6,083 nucleotides of DNA, taken from Nitrospirota bacterium. Lineage in GTDB: Bacteria; Nitrospirota; Thermodesulfovibrionia; Thermodesulfovibrionales; JdFR-85. The position numbers and the translations under genes were made by a program. The notes under the pieces were generated by a model. It saw only the letters and a program-made list of their open reading frames with translations, ran no database searches and was not told the DNA's origin. The DNA is taken from positions 1 to 6,083 of the forward strand of contig JAADHP010000117.1 of NCBI GenBank assembly GCA_013151785.1. Reading direction: 5' to 3'. How positions within the stretch are numbered: position 1 is the first letter of the stretch; every line of letters starts with the position of its first letter. Below are positions 1 through 5,320 of this stretch, one piece after another.

Positions 1-155
1 AGTATCTCCTTGAGATGAAAGAACTTCTTCTCTGTTGATGTGACTTCCTGAGTTTGTAGCAACCTTTACCTCCCTTTTAAAAATCTAATTCAAATCAAAT
101 CTGTCTAAAATATATAGAAACAAGACAGGACACCTCATAAAAATCAGGTTTCAAT
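1..155. other. Left-edge non-coding stretch
   Basis: No credible gene or RNA is visible here. The DNA is AT-rich. An 81-residue reading frame on the minus strand (95-340) crosses into it, but it starts inside a repeat and has no recognisable domain or good ribosome binding site, so I treat the stretch as intergenic. The window edge may cut a gene further left, but nothing here shows that. Confidence 0.5.
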
Positions 156-318
156 TGAAAAGGGGTAGAGGTGGTGAAGAAGACCATGTAGCAATACCGA
201 CAGTAACATACACCAGCAACCCTATCTATCCCCTGAAGGCTGAAAAGACTCTGTTGTCTTAATATTTTAAATCCTATTGCATCAATGGGATGATGAACCA
301 CCTCTACCCCTTGTTTCA
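156..318. repeat. MITE-like inverted-repeat element, 163 bp
   Basis: Seen directly: the arm at 160-175 (AAGGGGTAGAGGTGGT) is the exact reverse complement of 297-312. With a 2-base bulge the pairing extends outward through TGAAA at 156-160 and TTTCA at 314-318, giving about 20 bp of terminal inverted repeat. Inside, CCAT (184-187) can pair with ATGG (285-288) and GCAATA (191-196) with TATTGC (275-280), and a small hairpin AAGAC/GTCTT lies at 245-260. No transposase is encoded. The size and symmetric ends resemble a non-autonomous mobile element or a large structured repeat; which of these is inference. The right arm is part of a direct repeat that recurs at 683-736. Confidence 0.6.
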
Positions 319-342
319 GAAGGATTTTTGTTTTCTTCAAAG
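291..342 (-). repeat. Direct repeat copy A (52 bp)
   Basis: This segment matches 683-736 with a 2-base gap and about six mismatches. The shared parts include TGATGAACCACCTCT at the left, CCCCTT with TTTCAGAAG in the middle, and a T-rich run ending in TCAAAG. It also contains the right arm of the inverted-repeat element at 156-318. It could come from duplication of the oxidoreductase 3' flank, or both copies could be ends of related mobile repeats. Confidence 0.65.
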
Positions 343-489
343 GGATTGCCCCTCTTCTGACTCCTGACTGTTGACTGTATTCATTGCACCCTGCCTTTCA
401 TCTTTTTGAATCTTTTTGGACTATACAGATTTCAAATCTAATTCTCCAATCCCACTCAACACTGTCCGATAAACCGTGTAAGTCCTTGT
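343..489. other. Non-coding stretch with short tandem repeats
   Basis: No gene is supported. At 358-378 three heptamers lie head to tail (TGACTCC, TGACTGT, TGACTGT), with TGACT repeating exactly every 7 bases. At 401-420 a 10-mer is doubled with one mismatch (TCTTTTTGAA, TCTTTTTGGA). The heptamers resemble the short heptanucleotide tandem repeats known from cyanobacterial and other genomes. A 109-residue minus-strand frame (421-750) covers this part but overlaps the oxidoreductase end and runs through repeats, so it is not called. Confidence 0.5.
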
Positions 490-624
490 AGGATAGGGGA
501 TATTAATTTTTCGTCTCATTCTCACAGGCCATCCATGGCCTGTTCCGAGGAAATTTTGCGATTTGCCCTCCAGGCAAATCTGAAGCAAAATTAAAATCCG
601 CTCAAAATTAATATCCCCTCTCCT
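490..624 (+). repeat. Structured three-way-junction repeat, copy 1
   Basis: The outer stem pairs 490-510 with 604-624, 20 of 21 positions; the core 496-510/604-618 is perfect. Within it lie two hairpins. Hairpin 1 (525-542) pairs CAGGCC with GGCCTG around loop ATCCAT. Hairpin 2 is two-tiered: AATTTTGC (552-559) pairs with GCAAAATT (585-592), GATTTGCC (560-567) pairs with GGCAAATC (573-580), the loop is CTCCA (568-572), and TGAA (581-584) bulges between the tiers on the 3' side. The joining strands are 511-524 (ending TCATTCTCA), 543-550 (TTCCGAGG) and 593-603 (AAAATCCGCTC). The same plan with different stems recurs on the minus strand at 3589-3725. It lies about 110 bases beyond the oxidoreductase stop and could act in 3' end formation, but no T-run marks it as an intrinsic terminator. 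Whether it works as RNA or as single-stranded DNA is unknown. The strand is set by the conserved joints. Confidence 0.8.
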
Positions 625-682
625 TATGAATAATTGTTGTGTTTTTACCGGACACCACTGGTCCATGAAATTACAAGTGGAC
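625..682. other. Spacer between structured repeat and direct repeat
   Basis: A short AT-rich spacer with no gene and no convincing hairpin. It separates the structured repeat from the direct-repeat copy that abuts the oxidoreductase stop codon. Confidence 0.4.
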
Positions 683-736
683 TGATGAACCACCTCTCTG
701 CCCCTTATTTCAGAAGTATTTTTTGTTTTTTCAAAG
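683..736 (-). repeat. Direct repeat copy B (54 bp), abutting the oxidoreductase stop
   Basis: This is the partner of the repeat at 291-342. On the minus strand it begins with CTTTGAA, in which TGA (731-733) is the stop codon of the oxidoreductase, so the repeat starts at the last sense codon and runs through the 3' flank. Relative to copy A it has two extra bases in the arm (CCTCTCTGCCCC against CCTCTACCCC). No inverted partner arm is present on the right. Confidence 0.65.
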
Positions 737-3457
737 TGACGATGCCTCATGTTTATAGATCCTCACCTTCACAATATCCGCACTTGAGCCACCAGCATCA
801 AAGAGCTTCTGGTTCGGGAAGAGGAACTCGTTTATATTAGGTATATCAAGATCCTTTGCAAAGGGCACTGCCCAGTTCCCAAACTGTCCGGTTACAAGCA
901 CAGTGTCAGGCCTGATCCCTTCCCTCACAATTGCCTTTGCTGTTTTTCTTTTAACAGGAGACTCTACTACCACCTGATCACCCTCTTTTATTCCGAGCCT
1001 TTCTGCCACTGAGGCATTAATAACAATACCACCAAAGCCTGTTACATAGCCTGCCGCCTCTGCCATCAGTGGCAGTGAGGCATTGCTTCCCCAGGCATAC
1101 TGCATACTCCTGGTATTCACCATATAAAAGGGATATCTCTCAGGATCATCTCCAATCTCTTTTACTGCCTCATCCCAGAGCTGCAGGTAGTCTTCACAGT
1201 GTGGTAATGGTTCATACTCTTTGAGCTGTGCATCCCACCAGTGAATCCCCCTTTCGTGTAGCCTCTGTTTCAGCTCCTCTCCTATCACCTTCAGTCTTCC
1301 CTGATAGGGTATCTCGTATCGGAGCCCCCACTTTACCATTACTGGATGAAGGTAGTGTCTGATGGCTGGATAGGGGACAGTGAAGTATCCATTTTCCCTG
1401 AACCACCTCAGGTCTCGCTCCTCTGCTCCATTTGTAAGAAGCCTTACCGATGCGCGGCAGATACGGTCCCAGATCTCCTCGGTTGTGTATTTCCTGTCAG
1501 GCTCAAGGGAATAATTATATCCCCTGCCCTGAAGCCTTATGCCAAGAATAATCCCTGAGTTTATGGCCTCATTGTAGTCTTTCAGGATTCCCACACGGTC
1601 GGCAAGTTCAGTGCATATTTCGGTCATGTCGCGGGTATTGTAGGGTGGTGGCACCCCGGGTTGTCTGAGGGCAAATCCATACTCCTTCCAGTAGGCCTCT
1701 GAGTGGGTTGATGGTCCGATACGGAACAGCTGAAGACCCTCAAGGTCGGTATGTTCCGGAAGAATAAGGTCTGCATACCAGTTGGTCTCATCCATGGTAT
1801 ATCCAAAGGCCACTATGAAAGGGAAGTTCCTGGTTGTCTCGTGCATCATGTCAGTGTAGTACATGGACATGTTGGGGTTTGTCCTGTAGATAATCCAGAC
1901 ATCAGGATAAGTGGGCTTTTCCCATCCCTCAGGTGGCTGGTTCAGCCATAACCAGGCATGAGGAACAGGCGACAGGAAGGGAGACCAGCCTGTATTGCCC
2001 ACAAGGGGTACCAGTTCTGTATAGTGTGAGCGTGTCTTTGGAAGTTTACCTCTCCTCTCAGGGTCGGTTGGGTTCAGGAAGTTCTGGAAAAAGCCGTCCT
2101 CACCAGGCCAGATGCTTGACCACCTGTCGTGATGCGGTCTGTTCAGGCGCTGCGATGCACCTACTGTGCCGCCTGCCACCTCAAGAGAGCCTGTCAGCAT
2201 GGCAAGCACAGTTCTTGCCCAGCATGCCTGGTAACCTCCGGGGCCGTTGTTAATGGTTTTACCAAGTGTTATAGCCACAGGACGAAGGGGAATCCTCTCT
2301 CCGTCAATCTCAATCTCTTCACCTACCAGTGCATTGTCCACATACTCCCGGGCAATCCTTCTGATTGTAGAGGCCGGGATATCACATATCCTGGCAGCCC
2401 ATTCTGGAGAGTACTTCTTCATATGCTCAAGGAGCAGGTCAAAGGCCGGCCTGGCCTCAACCTCTTCATAGAACCACTCCTGACCATCAGGGCCCACCTC
2501 CTTGCCAGAGGTGATGAAGCGTCCAGTAAGGGCAAAGTCCTTTAAGGACGGATCATTGTATACACGGCTTTTCCCCTCCACAGGGTCCCATACCAGCACC
2601 TCAGAGCTTTCTCTGTCACGGAGATAATAACCCCTGGGTCCTATGAGATAAGGTGAGTTGGTTCTCTTTTTAATAAAATCAAGATCACATACCCTCTGCC
2701 AGTTCATCTCATGCAGGATTGAATGAATCATTCCGTACATGAAGGCTGCATCTGTCTTTGGCCTTATGGGAATCCACTCATCTGAGGTTGCAGCACTTAC
2801 TGAGAGGTGTGGTTCTGCCTGTATTCTTTTGTATCCTCTTTCTCTGGCATCAGCATGCCTCATGGCACCCGAGACACCTGCTGAGGCATTTGTGTTGTGT
2901 CCAAAAGAGAGGGTGAAACGGTTCCTTGGTGTATCAGCAGCAACAATGAAGGCCCTGTGCCATAGTTCACCATAGAGGTGTTCGGAATGATAGCATTTAG
3001 AGCCCTCACCACCACCAAGGGTGAAATCCACTGGCCCCCAGGCCGACAGAAAGGCCGGAAATGTCCCGCCGTATCCAGCAGGTGAGCCTGCCTCACCCAT
3101 TGATACAGCAAGCCTTGGATAGCCTTTTTCATCAAGGAGTCCCTTTTTCCGAAGAGTCCTCAGTTTCTCTGCCAGTATCTCAAATGCCTCTTCCCAGGAA
3201 ATCTCTCTGAACCCCGGGTCTTCATCCCTTCCCTTTCTGGGGTTTGTCCTGAGCAGCGGTGCCTTGATCCTGTTTGGATTGTACATCTTCTGGACAAGTC
3301 CGTATGCCTTAACACAGACCCTTCCCTCGCCAGGGCTTATCCTGGAGCAGTCAAAATCAGGTTCTATGTGTCTGACCAGATCTCCTTCAACAACCATTAC
3401 AAAGGGATCCGGGCCGTTGTAGCATTGAAAACAGTATGTCTTTACCTTCTTCATCAT
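731..3457 (-). CDS. Molybdopterin-dependent oxidoreductase (DMSO reductase superfamily), large catalytic subunit
   Basis: Predicted Mo- or W-bis-pterin enzyme of 908 residues, within the family's usual range. The N-terminal Fe-S region has C9, C12 and C48 (GRVCVKAYG), but P16 stands where the third cysteine of C-x2-C-x3-C normally lies; C37 is an extra cysteine that might substitute. C155 in KCYHSEHLYGE is a plausible Mo ligand, by analogy with cysteine-ligated relatives. Other family marks are WIPIRPKTDAA (228-238), NPNMSMYYTD (527-536), an ETNWYADLILPEHTDLEG stretch (557-574) and a C-terminal pterin-binding domain (about 775-900). There is no twin-arginine signal or membrane segment, so it should be cytoplasmic. 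The first of two tandem ATGs is chosen because AAGGGG (3465-3470) lies 7 bases upstream. It follows the hydrolase gene in the same direction. No electron-transfer subunit lies in the window. The superfamily call is firm; the substrate is unknown. Thiosulfate reductase-like, hydratase or hydroxylase roles are all possible. Confidence 0.93.
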   Translation of the reverse strand: MMKKVKTYCFQCYNGPDPFVMVVEGDLVRHIEPDFDCSRISPGEGRVCVKAYGLVQKMYNPNRIKAPLLRTNPRKGRDEDPGFREISWEEAFEILAEKLRTLRKKGLLDEKGYPRLAVSMGEAGSPAGYGGTFPAFLSAWGPVDFTLGGGEGSKCYHSEHLYGELWHRAFIVAADTPRNRFTLSFGHNTNASAGVSGAMRHADARERGYKRIQAEPHLSVSAATSDEWIPIRPKTDAAFMYGMIHSILHEMNWQRVCDLDFIKKRTNSPYLIGPRGYYLRDRESSEVLVWDPVEGKSRVYNDPSLKDFALTGRFITSGKEVGPDGQEWFYEEVEARPAFDLLLEHMKKYSPEWAARICDIPASTIRRIAREYVDNALVGEEIEIDGERIPLRPVAITLGKTINNGPGGYQACWARTVLAMLTGSLEVAGGTVGASQRLNRPHHDRWSSIWPGEDGFFQNFLNPTDPERRGKLPKTRSHYTELVPLVGNTGWSPFLSPVPHAWLWLNQPPEGWEKPTYPDVWIIYRTNPNMSMYYTDMMHETTRNFPFIVAFGYTMDETNWYADLILPEHTDLEGLQLFRIGPSTHSEAYWKEYGFALRQPGVPPPYNTRDMTEICTELADRVGILKDYNEAINSGIILGIRLQGRGYNYSLEPDRKYTTEEIWDRICRASVRLLTNGAEERDLRWFRENGYFTVPYPAIRHYLHPVMVKWGLRYEIPYQGRLKVIGEELKQRLHERGIHWWDAQLKEYEPLPHCEDYLQLWDEAVKEIGDDPERYPFYMVNTRSMQYAWGSNASLPLMAEAAGYVTGFGGIVINASVAERLGIKEGDQVVVESPVKRKTAKAIVREGIRPDTVLVTGQFGNWAVPFAKDLDIPNINEFLFPNQKLFDAGGSSADIVKVRIYKHEASSL

Positions 3458-3588
3458 ATATTCACCCCTTTACGTTTCACTTATTACCTGTTGATCATAG
3501 AAACAACACTCATCCCCTCCCACAGCCTCCCCAAGGTGCGGGAAGGCAGGGTAGGGTAAAGACAATTTTGAAATTGTTAATTTTTACA
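3458..3588. other. Spacer upstream of the oxidoreductase with two small dyads
   Basis: With the structured repeat removed, this is the leader of the oxidoreductase. An AT-only dyad pairs ACAATTT (3562-3568) with AAATTGT (3571-3577), and GTAAA (3556-3560) can pair with TTTAC (3583-3587). A GC-rich dyad pairs CCTCCCC (3526-3532) with GGGAAGG (3540-3546). Its single mismatch becomes a G-U pair on the minus strand, so it folds better in the mRNA. Neither is followed by a T-run on the minus strand, so I do not call a terminator. No promoter with convincing -35 and -10 boxes was found, so read-through from the hydrolase is possible. Confidence 0.4.
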
Positions 3589-3725
3589 GAGACAGAGGGG
3601 TAGTGGGTCTGAACGGTTTTGATCATCACATCAGCCTCACCTGGATGGTGAGGCGTGATGATCGCCTCGGAGACGGGCAGGATGCCCGTCGAGAATGATG
3701 TGATGACCCGCTATCCCTCTGTCTC
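3589..3725 (-). repeat. Structured three-way-junction repeat, copy 2
   Basis: Read on the minus strand from 3725 to 3589. The outer stem pairs 3706-3725 with 3589-3608 over 20 positions; 18 are Watson-Crick and two are G-T on the plus strand (A-C on the minus). Hairpin 1 (3672-3690) pairs GACGGGC with GCCCGTC around ATCCT. Hairpin 2 pairs GATCATCAC (3655-3663) with GTGATGATC (3621-3629), and GCCTCACC (3647-3654) with GGTGAGGC (3634-3641); the loop is ATCCA and TGAT (3630-3633) bulges between the tiers. The joints are 3691-3705 (ending TCATTCTC), 3664-3671 (TCCGAGGC) and 3609-3620 (AAAACCGTTCAG). Order, stem lengths, loop, bulge and joints match copy 1, while most of the stem sequence does not. 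Positions 3637-3725 are also translated as the end of the hydrolase gene. Confidence 0.82.
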
Positions 3726-4701
3726 CATCCAATCGAGACCTTTGACCTGTCTTCTGCACGGTAAACCCTCTTGGATAGGGTGCATACTCAAGCATAAAGG
3801 CAAGAAAACCCATAAGACCGGCCTTCAGCATCTCTCTCAGATAGACATCCCTCAGAAACCCTGGTATCTCTTCTTCAGGTCGGCCTGATGCCCTTATAAT
3901 ATCAGCCCGCAGCCTTTCAATCATATGCTGAAATTCCAGCCCCTCACGGAACATATCCTTTATCTTTTCCCTTGTTTCATCAATGGCATTCATGCTTCGG
4001 TCTATGAACTCCCTCACTGTAACCCCTGCCGGACCAAAATGGGGTGTGAGGATCTCCTCTACCTGGAGATTTTCAAGCACTGAAAGTGAGGCCTTTTCGT
4101 CATTAAGCTCAAAGAGCGGTGGACTTCCAGCAGGTATGTATACATGGTTGAGGTCAGGGTACTGAAGACAGGCCAGATCACCTGTAAAGAGTGCCCCCTC
4201 CTTCCAGTCAAGAATGCATATGTTGTCTGGCGAATGCCCTGGGGTATGAATTACCTTCAGCACCCTGTCGCCAAGGTCTATCTCATCTCCATCATTAAGG
4301 GAGACAACATTTTCAGGTGGAACCGTGTCTGCCCTGCCAAAGCCCTTTACAAGCTCTTTCCTGAAGACCATTTGTGCACCACCCACTATCTTTGCAAAGT
4401 TCTTTACATAATAGGAAGACCTCTTGTGAACCAGGATCTTTATTTCTGGATTTTCCTTTACAAATGCCCCGGAGGCTCCGGAATGGTCAATATGAAAATG
4501 TGTAAGTATAAGATAGTCTATCTCTGATATGCTGATACCCTTTGTTTTCAGTTTTTCAATGATGCCTTTGGCTGAGGATGGGAATCCAGGGTCAATCAGT
4601 GCAGATGCCTTTCTTCCCTTTATCAGATATGAGGCGATGAGGTTTCTCTGGCCAAATGCCTCAGAATCAATAAGGTATATTCCCTCTCTTATCTCTTTCA
4701 T
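3637..4701 (-). CDS. MBL-fold (metallo-beta-lactamase superfamily) hydrolase
   Basis: A 354-residue cytoplasmic protein with a full binuclear metal site: H68-x-H70-x-D72-H73 in LTHFHIDHSGA, H156 in HTPGHSPDN, D175 in FTGDL and H221 in TPHFGPA. The MBL domain covers about residues 1-225. A charged, mostly helical C-terminal part follows (about 230-310), as in MBL proteins that act as thioesterases or other esterases. The start at 4701 is preferred to an upstream ATG at 4770 because AAGGAG lies 7 bases before it and homology-like sequence begins there (MKEIREGIYLID). Residues from about 327 to the end are encoded by the structured repeat at 3589-3725 and look unlike domain sequence; the TGA stop lies in that repeat's second hairpin. 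The original protein probably ended near residue 325. It lies upstream of the molybdopterin enzyme in the same direction, which suggests a shared pathway. The substrate is not readable. Confidence 0.9.
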   Translation of the reverse strand: MKEIREGIYLIDSEAFGQRNLIASYLIKGRKASALIDPGFPSSAKGIIEKLKTKGISISEIDYLILTHFHIDHSGASGAFVKENPEIKILVHKRSSYYVKNFAKIVGGAQMVFRKELVKGFGRADTVPPENVVSLNDGDEIDLGDRVLKVIHTPGHSPDNICILDWKEGALFTGDLACLQYPDLNHVYIPAGSPPLFELNDEKASLSVLENLQVEEILTPHFGPAGVTVREFIDRSMNAIDETREKIKDMFREGLEFQHMIERLRADIIRASGRPEEEIPGFLRDVYLREMLKAGLMGFLAFMLEYAPYPRGFTVQKTGQRSRLDGDRGIAGHHIILDGHPARLRGDHHASPSR

Positions 4702-4708
4702 GGATTTT

Positions 4709-4714
4709 CTCCTT
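4709..4714 (-). promoter_or_regulatory. Ribosome binding site that sets the hydrolase start
   Basis: The minus strand reads AAGGAG here, 7 bases before the ATG at 4701. This is a near-consensus Shine-Dalgarno site. The longer frame from 4770 has no comparable site, and its extra 23 residues are low-complexity and basic. Confidence 0.8.
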
Positions 4715-4925
4715 TTTTGCTTTCTATTAGGTTTAAAAATAAATAGAACAAGTTCTGTGCCAGATGACATAAGGTGGTGATGGGATGTGAAATATCTTTT
4801 TATTTCAGGAGGTTATTGTTTCTTGATTGTATGATAACTACAGACCAGCAATAGGGCTGGAAAACTCTTGCATGCAAAATTTTGCAGAGATAAACTCAGC
4901 AACCTGATAAGATCTCAGCTTGCAG

Positions 4926-4982
4926 TATCCTCCGAGGGGAGGGATAGAGTATTAATATTCCATATTACCACATCCGATGTGG
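4926..4982 (-). repeat. Three tandem stem-loops after the membrane-protein operon
   Basis: Three hairpins lie in a row: 4926-4946 (TATCCTCC against GGAGG-G-ATA, one bulged G), 4953-4967 (TAATAT/ATATTA, loop TCC) and 4968-4982 (CCACAT/ATGTGG, loop CCG). The last two abut with no base between them. They begin about 30 bases past the stop of the 96-residue gene on the minus strand, so they probably stabilise or end that transcript. There is no clear T-run, so I do not call a factor-independent terminator. Confidence 0.5.
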
Positions 4983-5012
4983 ACCTTCACTCCTATTCCT
5001 GAAGCATTTATC

Positions 5013-5303
5013 TTATTCTTTGCCTGTCTCAACTTTCTTTACTATTAAAAAAACACATAAACGCAAAAATAACAAGAACATATAGACCAGTGTCGTTAGC
5101 ACAGCAAAAATATAATCAACTGGTCTGATTACTTTTACAATATTGGAATAGATTCCAATCTGCCGAGCAATTATTAAAATAACCACTGTTCCTATATATA
5201 CAACTCCCGCACCTACTGGGATAACAATTGACCAGCAACGAAGATTTCTCTGGAATTTTGGACCCTGCAATTTGATTCTTTTTATCAGGTTTTCTGGAAT
5301 CAT
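5013..5303 (-). CDS. Small two-helix membrane protein, unknown function
   Basis: A 96-residue protein that I do not recognise. After a basic N-terminus (about residues 8-22) it has two hydrophobic spans, roughly 23-46 and 63-88, and a charged tail (KKVETGKE), so it is likely an inner-membrane protein with both ends on the same side. AAGGA (5313-5317) lies 9 bases upstream of the ATG, inside the 17-base gap after the 212-residue gene, which supports co-transcription and coupled translation. The base composition is AT-rich like its neighbour and unlike the hydrolase and oxidoreductase. A subunit or partner of the upstream membrane protein is the simplest reading, but no family supports this. 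Confidence 0.7.
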   Translation of the reverse strand: MIPENLIKRIKLQGPKFQRNLRCWSIVIPVGAGVVYIGTVVILIIARQIGIYSNIVKVIRPVDYIFAVLTTLVYMFLLFLRLCVFLIVKKVETGKE

Positions 5304-5320
5304 TGAAGTATATCCTTATA

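Larger units (their letters stand above)
4702..5012. other. Intergenic stretch between the hydrolase and the membrane-protein pair
   Basis: No gene is supported in these 311 bases. Apart from the ribosome binding site it holds a short dyad AGAAC-AA-GTTCT (4745-4756), 44-55 bases upstream of the hydrolase start and possibly an operator; a perfect 14-base palindrome TGCAAAATTTTGCA (4873-4886); and the hairpin cluster at 4926-4982. I looked for a sigma-70-type promoter before the hydrolase. The best pair (TTGTTC at 4746-4751, TAATAG at 4724-4729) would put the transcript start on top of the ribosome binding site, so I do not call it. Confidence 0.45.

Noticed and set aside
95..340. 81-residue minus-strand reading frame
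   Set aside because: It begins in the direct repeat, runs through the whole inverted-repeat element, has no domain and no good ribosome binding site.
490..624. Retron RNA, CRISPR repeat or integron attC site
   Set aside because: No reverse transcriptase, cas genes, regularly spaced repeats or attC core sites are visible; only the general idea of fold-based recognition is shared.
421..750. 109-residue minus-strand reading frame
   Set aside because: It starts inside the oxidoreductase gene in another frame and continues through a direct repeat and the structured repeat; the protein has no recognisable features.
1933..2545. Plus-strand frames of 106 and 138 residues with several cysteines
   Set aside because: They lie fully inside the oxidoreductase gene on the opposite strand, overlap each other and resemble no family.
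3556..3587. Intrinsic terminator between the hydrolase and the oxidoreductase
   Set aside because: The dyad is almost entirely A-T and has no following T-run on the minus strand.
4144..4527. 127-residue plus-strand reading frame
   Set aside because: It is antisense to the conserved metal-binding part of the hydrolase and has no supporting signal.
4724..4751. Sigma-70-type promoter of the hydrolase (TTGTTC, 16 bases, TAATAG)
   Set aside because: The boxes are weak and the transcript would start at or within the ribosome binding site.
4702..4770. Upstream ATG giving a 377-residue hydrolase
   Set aside because: The strong ribosome binding site and the start of domain-like sequence both point to 4701; the extension is basic and low in complexity.
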